The translations under genes were made by a program, and so were the position numbers. Positions 43,060 to 51,677 of a stretch of DNA of 64,000 nt are shown here, one piece after another. The notes below the pieces were generated by a model. That model made no database searches. It was not told the DNA's origin and was given only the letters and a program-made list of their open reading frames with translations. Within the stretch, counting starts at the first letter, position 1, and each line of letters starts with the position of its first letter. The stretch is from CAJQLB01 sp905479065 (GTDB lineage: Bacteria > Bacteroidota > Bacteroidia > Flavobacteriales > Flavobacteriaceae). The DNA lies in the NCBI GenBank assembly GCA_943846735.1, contig OX044364.1, forward strand, positions 124,001 through 188,000, read 5' to 3'.

Positions 43060-44457
43060 GTGACACCAAGAAAAAATATTCATTTTGAAATATCTGAGCG
43101 TAAAATTCTATTGCGTTTTATGGATGCTGTTTGTGTTATCGGAGCACTGTATATTGTAGGAGCCAGTTTTGAAGTGAATTACTTTTCAGTAACAACAATG
43201 CATTGGTCATGGTCGTTGGTTCTAAGCTTGTACATAACGCTTACTGGAACTGTTTTTGAATTATATGATCTAAAAGCTTCAAGTGATATTTTTAAGACCT
43301 TTAGAAATATTGTAATAACAACATCTCTAACCGTATTGTTATATTTATTTACGCCAATAGTGACTCCCTTTTTACCTGAAAAACGTATCGAGGTCCTATA
43401 CTTTTTTGTGACCATCTTGATTGCGATATTAATTTGGAGATCCCTATATATTGGAGTCATAGCATCACCGAGGTTTTATAAAAGAGTTCTTGTCATCGGT
43501 AGAGGGGCTAATTTAAAATCAATTCAGGAAACCATCGCTTTGTCGGATCCAAATTATAGAATCATTGGATTTATAAATGTCGATCTTGGAAAAGAAGGTA
43601 CTACGGGCAAGTACCCAGACCTAGATGAATACGCTCCGGATGAACTATTAAAGGCCGTCAAGAATCATCAAATTTCTGAAATCATTGTTGCGATTTATAA
43701 TCAAGATAATATTACAAATATTATTTACGAGCATTTAACCATCTTATTAAATAAGGGTTTTACCATAAGAGAATATACCCAGGTATACGAGGAAATGACC
43801 AATCAAATTCCCGTACAATATCTTGGGAAAGATTTTTACAAATATTTTCCTTTTGGTAGAAGTAATCAGAATAGACTCTACATGTTTTTTCATCGTTTGA
43901 TGGATGTTATATCTGCCACGATAGGAATTTGTTTTGGCGTTTTAGTACTTCCTTTAATCTTGATTGGTAATATACTTGGTAATAAGGGTGCTTTATTTTA
44001 CACACAGGAACGAGTAGGGAAAAATGGGATGTCATTCAAGATACTTAAATTTAGAACCATGATTAAGCATGCTGAAAAAGAGGGCATACAGTGGGCTAAA
44101 AAAGGAGATAGTCGAGTTACGAAGTTTGGTCGCTTTTTGAGAAATTCACGAATCGATGAAATCCCTCAATTTTATAATATTTTAAAAGGAGAAATGAGTG
44201 TTATTGGTCCACGGCCAGAGCGGCCACATTTTGTAGAAAAATTAGTTAAGGAGGTGCCTTTTTATGATACGCGACATGCCATTAAACCCGGTCTATCTGG
44301 CTGGGCGCAAGTAAATAGTCGGTATGGAGATTCTATGGAGGATAGTTTGGAAAAGCTACAATATGACTTATATTATATCAAGCACCGAGGTGTTTTTTTA
44401 GATATAAATATTCTCATAAAAACAATTGGTACAGTTTTATTCTACAGGGGACAGTAG
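43060..44457 (+). CDS. Undecaprenyl-phosphate sugar-1-phosphate transferase (WcaJ/WbaP family)
   Basis: A 465-residue polyisoprenyl-phosphate hexose-1-phosphate transferase that starts synthesis of a lipid-linked repeat unit. The N-terminal half has four TM helices and a CoA-binding-like domain (RVLVIGRGANLKSI). After a further TM segment at about residues 290-310 comes the catalytic PGT domain: FYTQERVGKNGMSFKILKFRTM, GRFLRNSRIDEIPQFYNIL, GEMSVIGPRPERP and PGLSGWAQVNSRYG. GTG at 43060 is the likely start. It closes the polysaccharide locus and converges, with a 2-base gap, on the DUF4105 gene. Confidence 0.92.
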   Translation: MTPRKNIHFEISERKILLRFMDAVCVIGALYIVGASFEVNYFSVTTMHWSWSLVLSLYITLTGTVFELYDLKASSDIFKTFRNIVITTSLTVLLYLFTPIVTPFLPEKRIEVLYFFVTILIAILIWRSLYIGVIASPRFYKRVLVIGRGANLKSIQETIALSDPNYRIIGFINVDLGKEGTTGKYPDLDEYAPDELLKAVKNHQISEIIVAIYNQDNITNIIYEHLTILLNKGFTIREYTQVYEEMTNQIPVQYLGKDFYKYFPFGRSNQNRLYMFFHRLMDVISATIGICFGVLVLPLILIGNILGNKGALFYTQERVGKNGMSFKILKFRTMIKHAEKEGIQWAKKGDSRVTKFGRFLRNSRIDEIPQFYNILKGEMSVIGPRPERPHFVEKLVKEVPFYDTRHAIKPGLSGWAQVNSRYGDSMEDSLEKLQYDLYYIKHRGVFLDINILIKTIGTVLFYRGQ

Positions 44458-44459
44458 AA

Positions 44460-45611
44460 TTATTTAAAGTGGTAGATTAAATAAATATATCGAATAGCTA
44501 ATGCGATCAGTAATGGCAACAGTGTGATAGCAAAAACTTGCACACCAACAATCCAATGAAGTGTTAAAAGACTTAAGAGAATAAGCAGAAATCGTAAGTA
44601 TCTACAAAACCATCGTTTAGGTTTAATTTTTCTTGTTTGTCTCAGAGCTATTAAATTAAAGACAAAGGCCCAAAGAAGATTATAATTATTGGCAGTTGCC
44701 TCGTGATCTGTAGCAAACCACAGTAAAATTAATAGTAGACCAATACTTCCTGTCATAAAAAAAAGAAGTGTATCAAGCCAGCGACTGCGTCTATTTTTTT
44801 TATGGTCCTCATAAGTGATCCATATAATTATCAATGACAGGCATAATAAGACAAACAAGGGGCTTAAAAAGAAGCTAGAGACTACGAGAGCTGTGTTTTT
44901 TTTGTACAAGACTTTGCTATTTTGAACTAAAGGTGCTCCAGATGGTTTTGTTGCTTCAGAAAAAAAGAGATGAATGTTTTTCGGTAAAAACATATGCTCG
45001 TTTGGAGACGCTATCTTATCTATGACAGATCCGAGTGCAATATCAATACCTAAGCTGCCCCATGAATTTGTATTTAAATTATTTTGAATTAAGGTTCTGA
45101 ATGTGGAAGTCTCATAAGTATTTGGGATATTAAACACCAGATTGTTACTTAAATTAACATTAATAACATCACGAATTTTTGTGGCACAGTTGTCATAGAA
45201 AAAATCATAAAGATAAGCTCTGTTTTTGGGTTTATAATTTTCTAATAAGGATGTGTACAACGATTCTTTTTCTGACTGTGTTAAGTTGAGAATTTGTTCT
45301 CGAACACTGCGATTAAAGTAAACATAAGCCCCATAGAATTTCTTGAAATCATCTTGACTCATATTGTAATTGAGCTTGCCTTGGGCAAATTTTAAATAGA
45401 AGTTTGGCGTATTAAAGTCATAAGCACCATAACCATAAACAATATCAATACCTTGCGCAGGATCTGACACTCTAAAGCCGCTATGTCCAAAAGCATCATT
45501 GAGAGATAGTCCCGGACCTACTGTAAGGATGCTAATTGTGGCATTTGGTGAAAGTCTTTGAGCTTGCAAAAACTGCATACCAATTAAACATAGAAATAGC
45601 AACTGTCTCAT
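44460..45611 (-). CDS. DUF4105 / Lnb-like periplasmic-membrane protein
   Basis: A 383-residue protein with a signal peptide (LLFLCLIGMQFLQAQ). The DUF4105 (Lnb_N) domain at about residues 25-160 includes SLNDAFGHSGFRVSDPAQGIDIVYGYGAYDFNTPNFYLKFAQGKLNY and FFYDNCATKIRDV, supplying a His (AFGHS) and a Cys (DNCAT) that look catalytic. Four to five TM segments follow at the C-terminus. Members of this family in Bacteroidota have been linked to lipoprotein N-acylation (Lnb), which would fit the membrane layout. It is followed 13 bases upstream in the same direction by the PorV/PorQ-family gene. Confidence 0.85.
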   Translation of the reverse strand: MRQLLFLCLIGMQFLQAQRLSPNATISILTVGPGLSLNDAFGHSGFRVSDPAQGIDIVYGYGAYDFNTPNFYLKFAQGKLNYNMSQDDFKKFYGAYVYFNRSVREQILNLTQSEKESLYTSLLENYKPKNRAYLYDFFYDNCATKIRDVINVNLSNNLVFNIPNTYETSTFRTLIQNNLNTNSWGSLGIDIALGSVIDKIASPNEHMFLPKNIHLFFSEATKPSGAPLVQNSKVLYKKNTALVVSSFFLSPLFVLLCLSLIIIWITYEDHKKNRRSRWLDTLLFFMTGSIGLLLILLWFATDHEATANNYNLLWAFVFNLIALRQTRKIKPKRWFCRYLRFLLILLSLLTLHWIVGVQVFAITLLPLLIALAIRYIYLIYHFK

Positions 45612-45624
45612 GACACTAATTTAT

Positions 45625-46695
45625 TTATCTAAAGATACTAAAATCAAGTTTCAAGCTAAAAACATTGGAGTAGAGGGCAACACTTTGGTCACCTATATCT
45701 GTAAAGGCATAATCTAGTTGGATGCCACGATATTTAAAACCAACACCAAAACTTGGTTGAAATGTTAGGTCTTCTGAATTATCAATTTGTAATTCATTTT
45801 GAAAATTACCCATTCCAGCTCTGAGAAACACGAGATCTGTATATCCAAACTCAAAACCCAGGGCAGGGTTAACGCTTGCAAATGAGCTTGAGAGTAAATC
45901 ATTATTCTCTTCAAATCTGATGTTTAAATCAAGTTCAGTTCTCAAGGTGTAATCATAGCTAAAATTAAATAATTTAGAAACACCAAATTGTATTTTAGGA
46001 ATGGTGATTTCTGTTCCCTCGGGAATGTCTTGGTTTTGCCCCTCAACAGCTTCTTGTATTTGGGAGAACTTATCTTCATTTATAGACCACGCATTAAATG
46101 TTGTTGTAATATCTCGAATCATGAGACCAACATTCCAATTATTGTTACTTTGAAATTGAATACCTAAGTCGAGTCCAAATCCCCATGAAGATGCAAAATC
46201 ACCAATAATTCTTCGAATTACCTTTGCATTGACACCATAATTGATGCCGGTAATTGGTAATTTTCTGGCGTAAGAAAATGTGAGCGCATAATCAGCAGCT
46301 GAAAACAAATTAATACGATCATAATTCACATTGCCTTGCTCATCGATAAGTTGTGTTGTATCTAATATGTCGTCAACTCCAAAACGAATAAAAGAGACCG
46401 CAATAGCACTTCTGCTATCTAAAGGTTTGGCAAAGGCGATGTAATTATAATTAGCAATATTTGCAAAATAACTGGAGTGCATCAAGGAAAGTTGGTTGTC
46501 TTCAATTTGAACAAGCCCAGCAGGATTCCAATAGCTTGAATTTACATCTGAAGTATGACCTACTACCGCACTACTCATACCAAGGGAGGCTGCATCAACT
46601 CCAATATTCATAAACTCATTGGAGTATTTTCTGGCAGTTTGAGCAAAAAGCATCGAAGTACTCAGCATTAATAAAATGAGTAAGCGCGATTTCAA
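45625..46695 (-). CDS. PorV/PorQ-family outer-membrane protein
   Basis: A protein of about 356 residues with signal peptide SRLLILLMLSTSMLFAQ and a FadL-like beta-barrel pattern. Family markers include GVDAASLGMSSAVVGHTSDVNSSYWNPAGL near the N-terminus and repeated aromatic beta strands through the C-terminal end (SNVFSLKLDFSIFR). The UPF0164/PorV group includes the T9SS shuttle PorV, but this sequence looks like a general PorV/PorQ family member rather than PorV itself. Two TTG starts (46701 and 46695) are possible; the second gives the better signal peptide. It is expressed with the DUF4105 gene downstream. Confidence 0.82.
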   Translation of the reverse strand: MKSRLLILLMLSTSMLFAQTARKYSNEFMNIGVDAASLGMSSAVVGHTSDVNSSYWNPAGLVQIEDNQLSLMHSSYFANIANYNYIAFAKPLDSRSAIAVSFIRFGVDDILDTTQLIDEQGNVNYDRINLFSAADYALTFSYARKLPITGINYGVNAKVIRRIIGDFASSWGFGLDLGIQFQSNNNWNVGLMIRDITTTFNAWSINEDKFSQIQEAVEGQNQDIPEGTEITIPKIQFGVSKLFNFSYDYTLRTELDLNIRFEENNDLLSSSFASVNPALGFEFGYTDLVFLRAGMGNFQNELQIDNSEDLTFQPSFGVGFKYRGIQLDYAFTDIGDQSVALYSNVFSLKLDFSIFR

Positions 46696-46819
46696 TGGCA
46701 AAATTTTTTACAAAGATGCATAATTCACATTATAAACTCTAATTTTTAGCACTTATTGTGAATGATCAGTTTTAATCTGAAATAGTTTATTATTTTTACG
46801 CTACTCAAAATTATTTATC

Positions 46820-47569
46820 TTGAAAAAGCACATTCCAAATTTTATTACTTTATTAAATTTATTTTGTGGTTGTATAGCAACATTACATGCTGTAAATGGT
46901 AATATGATTTATGCTGTATTTTTTGTGTTTTTAGGGATCTTTTTTGACTTTTTTGATGGATTGCTTGCACGTCAACTTAATGTGAAAAGCGAATTGGGTT
47001 TACAATTGGACTCCTTAGCAGATATGGTGACAAGTGGGTTGGTACCAGGTCTAGTCATGTTTCATTTAATAAGTCTAACTGTAGATGAGGAGGTAATGCA
47101 TACAAACTTGACATTATCTGAGCTGGTCAGTGGTAATGTTTCATTTTTACCTTATGTAGGATTATTCATTACGTTGGCATCAGCCTATCGCTTAGCAAAA
47201 TTTAATATTGCTACGAATCAAACCAATAATTTTATTGGGTTACCAACTCCAGCAAATGCACTCTTAATTTTATCGCTACCATTAATACTTGAATTTCAGA
47301 ATAATGATTTTATAAACAGTATTATTTTAAATCAATGGTTTTTAATTTTTATCACTTTATTGAGTAGTTTTTTATTGAATGCAAATTTGAAATTAATAGC
47401 CTTTAAGAAATTGACCACGACTAGTTTTCGAGAAAATATTATTAGCTATTTATTCCTTTTTTTAGCTGTAATAGTATTGGTTGTTTTTAAATTTGTGGGC
47501 ATCCCTTTAGTAATTGTAATATACATTGCTTTTTCTATTCTTTCGTATCATTACTTTAACAATAAGTAG
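46820..47569 (+). CDS. pssA: CDP-diacylglycerol-serine O-phosphatidyltransferase
   Basis: A 249-residue membrane enzyme making phosphatidylserine, precursor of phosphatidylethanolamine. It carries the CDP-alcohol phosphotransferase motif DG(x2)AR(x8)G(x3)D(x3)D, read as DGLLARQLNVKSELGLQLDSLAD (about residues 47-69), and eight or so hydrophobic segments. TTG at 46820 gives the typical KKHIPNFITLLNLFCG N-terminus. A near-match -7 box (TATTTTTA) lies at 46791-46798. It is followed after 5 bases by the DUF808 gene. Confidence 0.93.
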   Translation: MKKHIPNFITLLNLFCGCIATLHAVNGNMIYAVFFVFLGIFFDFFDGLLARQLNVKSELGLQLDSLADMVTSGLVPGLVMFHLISLTVDEEVMHTNLTLSELVSGNVSFLPYVGLFITLASAYRLAKFNIATNQTNNFIGLPTPANALLILSLPLILEFQNNDFINSIILNQWFLIFITLLSSFLLNANLKLIAFKKLTTTSFRENIISYLFLFLAVIVLVVFKFVGIPLVIVIYIAFSILSYHYFNNK

Positions 47570-47574
47570 CATTT

Positions 47575-48444
47575 ATGGCCTCTGGACTCTTTGCATTACT
47601 CGATGATATCTCAGCCTTGATGGATGATGTTGTGGTTATGAGTAAAATAACAACAAAGAAAACTGCTGGGATTTTAGGAGACGACTTAGCCGTGAATGCC
47701 GAAAAAGCGTCAGGATTTGTATCTTCAAGGGAAATTCCTGTTCTATGGTCTATTACAAAAGGTTCCTTTCTCAATAAATTAATCATATTACCAATTGCTT
47801 TTCTACTAAGTGCATTTATACCCTCAGCGGTCACAGTTATTCTTGTTTGTGGTGGGATTTATTTAGCTTACGAAGGTTCTGAAAAAATTTATGACTTCTT
47901 CATAGGTCATCACCATGAATTTGATACAAAATCTAATGAGCAACATTTACTAACTAATCTAGACTTAGATGCAGAGCAAAAAAAGATTAAGTCAGCAATC
48001 ATAACAGATTTTATTCTATCAGTAGAAATTGTCATTATTGCTTTAGGAACGGTTATAGAAGAGCCCTTATTGTTTCAAATTATTGTGGTAAGTGTAGTGG
48101 CCTGTATTGCTACGATTGGTGTTTATGGCATTGTGGCATTAATAGTTAGAATGGATGATTTAGGATTAAAATTAATTCGAATGAGTTCAGGAAAGCATAC
48201 GGTCTTATTTACCGTTGGTAATTTATTGGTCAACGCTTTACCATTGATCATTAAATTGCTTTCAGTAGTTGGCACTATCGCTTTATTACTAGTCGCAGGC
48301 GGTATATTTAACCACCATATCGAATTTTTGCATTCATTTCTTGAAAATTTTCCAGGATTTGTAAGAGATTTTCTTGTAGGTTTTGGTGTTGGAATGGCAG
48401 CGGTGTTGTTTGTGTTACTTTTTAAAAAACTTCTGAAAAAATAG
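47575..48444 (+). CDS. DUF808 inner-membrane protein (YedI-like)
   Basis: A 289-residue membrane protein of the DUF808/YedI family. The N-terminus SGLFALLDDISALMDDVVVMSKITTKKTAGILGDDLAVNAEKASGF is diagnostic. Next come hydrophobic helices, a HHHEFDTK loop, IKSAIITDFILSVEIVIIALG, and a hydrophobic C-terminus. The function of the family is unknown. It is 5 bases after pssA in the same direction, so likely co-transcribed. It converges on lptB with a 120-base gap that shows no clear terminator. Confidence 0.92.
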   Translation: MASGLFALLDDISALMDDVVVMSKITTKKTAGILGDDLAVNAEKASGFVSSREIPVLWSITKGSFLNKLIILPIAFLLSAFIPSAVTVILVCGGIYLAYEGSEKIYDFFIGHHHEFDTKSNEQHLLTNLDLDAEQKKIKSAIITDFILSVEIVIIALGTVIEEPLLFQIIVVSVVACIATIGVYGIVALIVRMDDLGLKLIRMSSGKHTVLFTVGNLLVNALPLIIKLLSVVGTIALLLVAGGIFNHHIEFLHSFLENFPGFVRDFLVGFGVGMAAVLFVLLFKKLLKK

Positions 48445-48564
48445 GATTTTACCAAAGACGGGCTCAAATTTAGTTGAACGAAATGTGGATTATTCTTGGT
48501 TTACTTTTTAGAGAAGGTTAGTAAGGTTGTGAAGAAAATTAATTTAATGGGAGTTATAAAATCT

Positions 48565-49305
48565 TTAGAATTCTAATTTCTTTTTTCTTAATTCAAAATT
48601 TTGTCCTAAGTATACCTTTCGTACCATGTCATCAGTGGCTAATTCTTCCGGTTTTCCCGCTTTTAGGATACTTCCCTCAAACATTAAATATGTTCGGTCT
48701 GTAATGGCAAGCGTTTCCTGTACATTGTGGTCGGTAATCAATATTCCTATATTTTTTTTAGTCAGTTTAGCGACGATACGCTGAATGTCTTCAACAGCGA
48801 CAGGGTCAACACCAGCAAATGGTTCGTCGAGTAAAATAAAACTAGGATCTGTTGCCAAAGCGCGAGCAATTTCAGTTCGCCGACGTTCACCACCTGATAA
48901 CAAATCCCCTCTATTCTTTCTAATATGACTTAAACCGAATTCCTCGATTAGTGACTCCATTTTGTCATGTTGTTCTTTTTTAGAAAGTTTCGTCATTTGA
49001 AGAACACTTAAAATATTATCCTCAATACTCAATTTACGAAAAACCGAAGCTTCCTGAGCAAGATATCCAATACCACTTTGAGCTCTTTTGTACATGGGAT
49101 AGGTGGTTATTTCTTTATTTTCTAAAAATATTTTTCCGCCATTTGGTTTGATAAGTCCAACGATCATGTAAAACGAGGTTGTTTTTCCTGCCCCATTGGG
49201 ACCTAGTAATCCAACAATTTCTCCTTGTTTTACTTCAAGGGAGACGTCTTTTACCACTTTTCGCCCACTGTAGGACTTCATTAAATTATCTGCTCTTAAT
49301 ATCAT
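48565..49305 (-). CDS. lptB: LPS export ABC transporter ATP-binding protein LptB
   Basis: A 246-residue ATPase that powers lipopolysaccharide transport with LptFG. It has Walker A GPNGAGKTTSFYMIVG, Q-loop YLAQEASVFRKLS, signature LLSGGERRRTEIARALA, Walker B FILLDEPFAGVDP and H-loop ILITDHNVQETL. The SVFRKLSIEDN region and length are typical of LptB. It is in the minus-strand group with the AhpD-like, tatC and kdsD genes; kdsD (Kdo pathway) also serves LPS, so the block is LPS- and envelope-related. Confidence 0.94.
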   Translation of the reverse strand: MILRADNLMKSYSGRKVVKDVSLEVKQGEIVGLLGPNGAGKTTSFYMIVGLIKPNGGKIFLENKEITTYPMYKRAQSGIGYLAQEASVFRKLSIEDNILSVLQMTKLSKKEQHDKMESLIEEFGLSHIRKNRGDLLSGGERRRTEIARALATDPSFILLDEPFAGVDPVAVEDIQRIVAKLTKKNIGILITDHNVQETLAITDRTYLMFEGSILKAGKPEELATDDMVRKVYLGQNFELRKKKLEF

Positions 49306-49378
49306 ATGTTTTTAATGTTTCATAAAAATAATAAAATCATGACACCTTATTTATGACTAAATGAAATTTATACAAAAT

Positions 49379-49726
49379 TTAACCTTGTTGCTCCAAGGTA
49401 TCCCAATATTCGTAAGCCCGTCTTAAGTGAGGAATAACAATGGTGCCACCAACTAATGTTGCAATACTGAGAGTCTCAGCGAGTTCTTCTTTTTTTACGC
49501 CTTCTTTGTAACACGTTTCAAGATGGTACTTGACACAATCATCACACCTTAACACCATCGAGGCAACTAAACCAAGAAGTTCTTTTGTTTTTACATCTAG
49601 AGAACCCGACTGAAAAGCATTGGTATCCAGGTTAAAAATACGTTTGATAATTTTGTTATTGTCTTCGAGAATTCTATCATTCATTTTTTCTCGATACGCG
49701 TTAAATTCTTCTACCAGATTAGACAT
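49379..49726 (-). CDS. Carboxymuconolactone decarboxylase/AhpD-like protein
   Basis: A 115-residue helical protein with the CxxC pair in RCDDCVKYH (AhpD-like redox motif) and LVGGTIVIPHLRRA near the C-terminus, as in the carboxymuconolactone decarboxylase family. The active form is usually a multimer; function may be peroxide-linked or unknown. I use the ATG at 49726 (MSNLVEEFNAYREK), which overlaps the tatC stop by 8 bases; the frame from 49762 would overlap tatC more. Its place between tatC and lptB suggests co-transcription. Confidence 0.86.
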   Translation of the reverse strand: MSNLVEEFNAYREKMNDRILEDNNKIIKRIFNLDTNAFQSGSLDVKTKELLGLVASMVLRCDDCVKYHLETCYKEGVKKEELAETLSIATLVGGTIVIPHLRRAYEYWDTLEQQG

Positions 49727-50546
49727 GCTTCTGCTCTTTACGTTGTTGATTTTTAATAACAAGGCTTGATATGTATATGCTTACTTGATATAAAATTAAA
49801 ATTGGAATGGCAACAATGACTTGACTCGCAATGTCGGGAGGGGTAATAATTGCTGATAATATTAATACAATAACTAAGGCGTATTTTCTGTAAGTCTTTA
49901 AAAACTGCGGTGTTACTAATCCTATTTTAGTTAAAAAGTAAATGATGATTGGCAATTCAAAAACAAGACCAGAGGCTAGTGCTGCAGATCGTATTAGACT
50001 GATATAGGAGCTGATATCTATTTGATTATCAACCACCTCAGAGATACTGTAGTTGGCTAAAAAATTTATTGACAATGGGGTCACGATGTAGTAACCAAAA
50101 AGAACACCAGTAAAAAATAGAAAAGAGCATATAATAATGAAACCTCGTGAATGTCGCCGCTCATTGGGATGCATTCCTGGACTAATAAATTTCCATAATT
50201 GATAAATTACATAAGGAAATGCGATGATAAAGCCTGCAAATATTGCCGTCCAAATATCGGCCGAAAACTGACCAGCCATGGTACGATTTTGAATGATCAT
50301 TGGTAAGGTTTCTCCACAGAAAGTTGTGTCAACCTTAATTAATTGTCCTGCCTTACAGAGTAAACTGTAGGTTGGAAAATCCATTTTTAATGGAGCAAAA
50401 ATAATTAATTTAAAAATTGACCTACTGAAGATAAAAGCAATCGTCGCCACAATCATGATAGCAGAAACTGCTCTAATCAGATGCCATCTCAAGTCTTCAA
50501 GATGGTCTAAAAATGACATTTCGTTTATATTTTTTGTTGAACCCAT
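49719..50546 (-). CDS. tatC: Twin-arginine translocase subunit TatC
   Basis: A 275-residue membrane protein with six TM segments, the twin-arginine signal receptor. Its N-terminus reads MSFLDHLEDLRWHLIR, the family hallmark with the conserved Glu that contacts the signal peptide. FAGFIIAFPYVIYQLWKFISPGMHPNERR follows, and TM4-6 include VFELPIIIYFLTKIGLV and a SAIITPPDIASQ stretch. It abuts kdsD (shared base 50546) upstream and overlaps the AhpD-like gene by 8 bases. No tatA gene is in the window. Confidence 0.95.
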   Translation of the reverse strand: MGSTKNINEMSFLDHLEDLRWHLIRAVSAIMIVATIAFIFSRSIFKLIIFAPLKMDFPTYSLLCKAGQLIKVDTTFCGETLPMIIQNRTMAGQFSADIWTAIFAGFIIAFPYVIYQLWKFISPGMHPNERRHSRGFIIICSFLFFTGVLFGYYIVTPLSINFLANYSISEVVDNQIDISSYISLIRSAALASGLVFELPIIIYFLTKIGLVTPQFLKTYRKYALVIVLILSAIITPPDIASQVIVAIPILILYQVSIYISSLVIKNQQRKEQKHV

Positions 50547-51511
50547 TAAATGATACCTTCTTTGACAAGATCATGTAGATGTACAATTCCTGCATAATTG
50601 CCACCGTCTTCAACTAATAATTGAGAAATCCCATAGGTTTCCATGTGTTCCATTGCTTCAATAGCCATAGCATCAACATTGATACTCTTTGGGTTTTCAC
50701 TCATGATGTCTTTTGCAGTATAGTGGTTGAAATCGTCTGTTTTTCTTAACATTCTTCTTAAATCACCATCGGTAATGATGCCTAAAACTTTGTTGTTTTC
50801 CACGACTGCAGTTACTCCGAGCATCTTTTCTGAAATTTCGATAATAACATCTTTAACACTAGTTTCTAAATTAACCTGAGGTTTTTCATTGAGTGAAGAT
50901 AAATCATGAACTCTCAAATATAGTTTTTTTCCTAAAGCCCCCCCCGGATGGTATTTAGCAAAATCTTTACTACTAAACCCTCGTAATTCTAACAAACAAA
51001 CAGCCATGGCGTCACCCAAGACTAATTGAGCCGTTGTACTCGTTGTTGGAGCTAGATTGTTGGGACAAGCTTCCTTTTCAACGTAAGAATTTAAGACATA
51101 ATCTGCTTGTTTCCCTAAAAAAGACTCCTCATTGGCAGTGATGGCTATCATGCTATTTGGACCATTCTTAATTAGTTGAACTAAAACCTTAATTTCAGGT
51201 GTGTTGCCACTTTTTGAAATACATACAACAACATCATCTTTTAGAATCAATCCTAAATCACCGTGAATAGCATCAGCAGCATGCATAAAAACTGCAGGAG
51301 TTCCTGTTGAATTTAAGGTTGCTACAATTTTATTTGCAATGATAGCACTTTTACCAATACCTGTAATTATGACACGGCCCTTTGAATTGTAAATTAGTTG
51401 TATGGCGTCGGCAAAGTCATCAGTTAGCAAGTTTGCTAAATTTGCAATAGCTTTACTTTCAGTTGTAATGGTTGTTTTGGCAATATTTAGAATAGACTGC
51501 TTTCCGTTCAA
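50546..51511 (-). CDS. kdsD: Arabinose-5-phosphate isomerase (KdsD/KpsF/GutQ)
   Basis: Converts ribulose-5-phosphate to arabinose-5-phosphate, the first step to Kdo for LPS. The protein is about 321 residues: an SIS domain with GRVIITGIGKSAIIANKIVATLNSTGTPAVFMHAADAIHGDLG and two C-terminal CBS domains (ILGITDGDLRRML-like and AGIVHLHDLVKEG). I choose the TTG at 51511, giving NGKQSILNIAKTTI, because it matches the usual N-terminus and length; a longer frame to 51580 would add 23 residues of unrelated sequence. It is divergent from recQ, a conserved arrangement in Bacteroidota to my knowledge. Confidence 0.9.
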   Translation of the reverse strand: MNGKQSILNIAKTTITTESKAIANLANLLTDDFADAIQLIYNSKGRVIITGIGKSAIIANKIVATLNSTGTPAVFMHAADAIHGDLGLILKDDVVVCISKSGNTPEIKVLVQLIKNGPNSMIAITANEESFLGKQADYVLNSYVEKEACPNNLAPTTSTTAQLVLGDAMAVCLLELRGFSSKDFAKYHPGGALGKKLYLRVHDLSSLNEKPQVNLETSVKDVIIEISEKMLGVTAVVENNKVLGIITDGDLRRMLRKTDDFNHYTAKDIMSENPKSINVDAMAIEAMEHMETYGISQLLVEDGGNYAGIVHLHDLVKEGII

Positions 51512-51677
51512 AATAACTAATTTTAGGTTTGATGCATTTAAAGAATTTACTATCTTTAAAATATTAGTACAAAAAAACAAAAAAAAATCTTGTGAGGTCT
51601 CTCATAAATGAGAAAAAGAATAAATAATTGTTTATTAATGGAGTTTGTAAAGATTTACAATATCAATTTATACCTGA

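Noticed and set aside
48123..48467. Open frame opposite the DUF808 gene (also 47556-47834)
   Set aside because: Both are antisense to the DUF808 reading frame with low-complexity composition and no recognisable start context.
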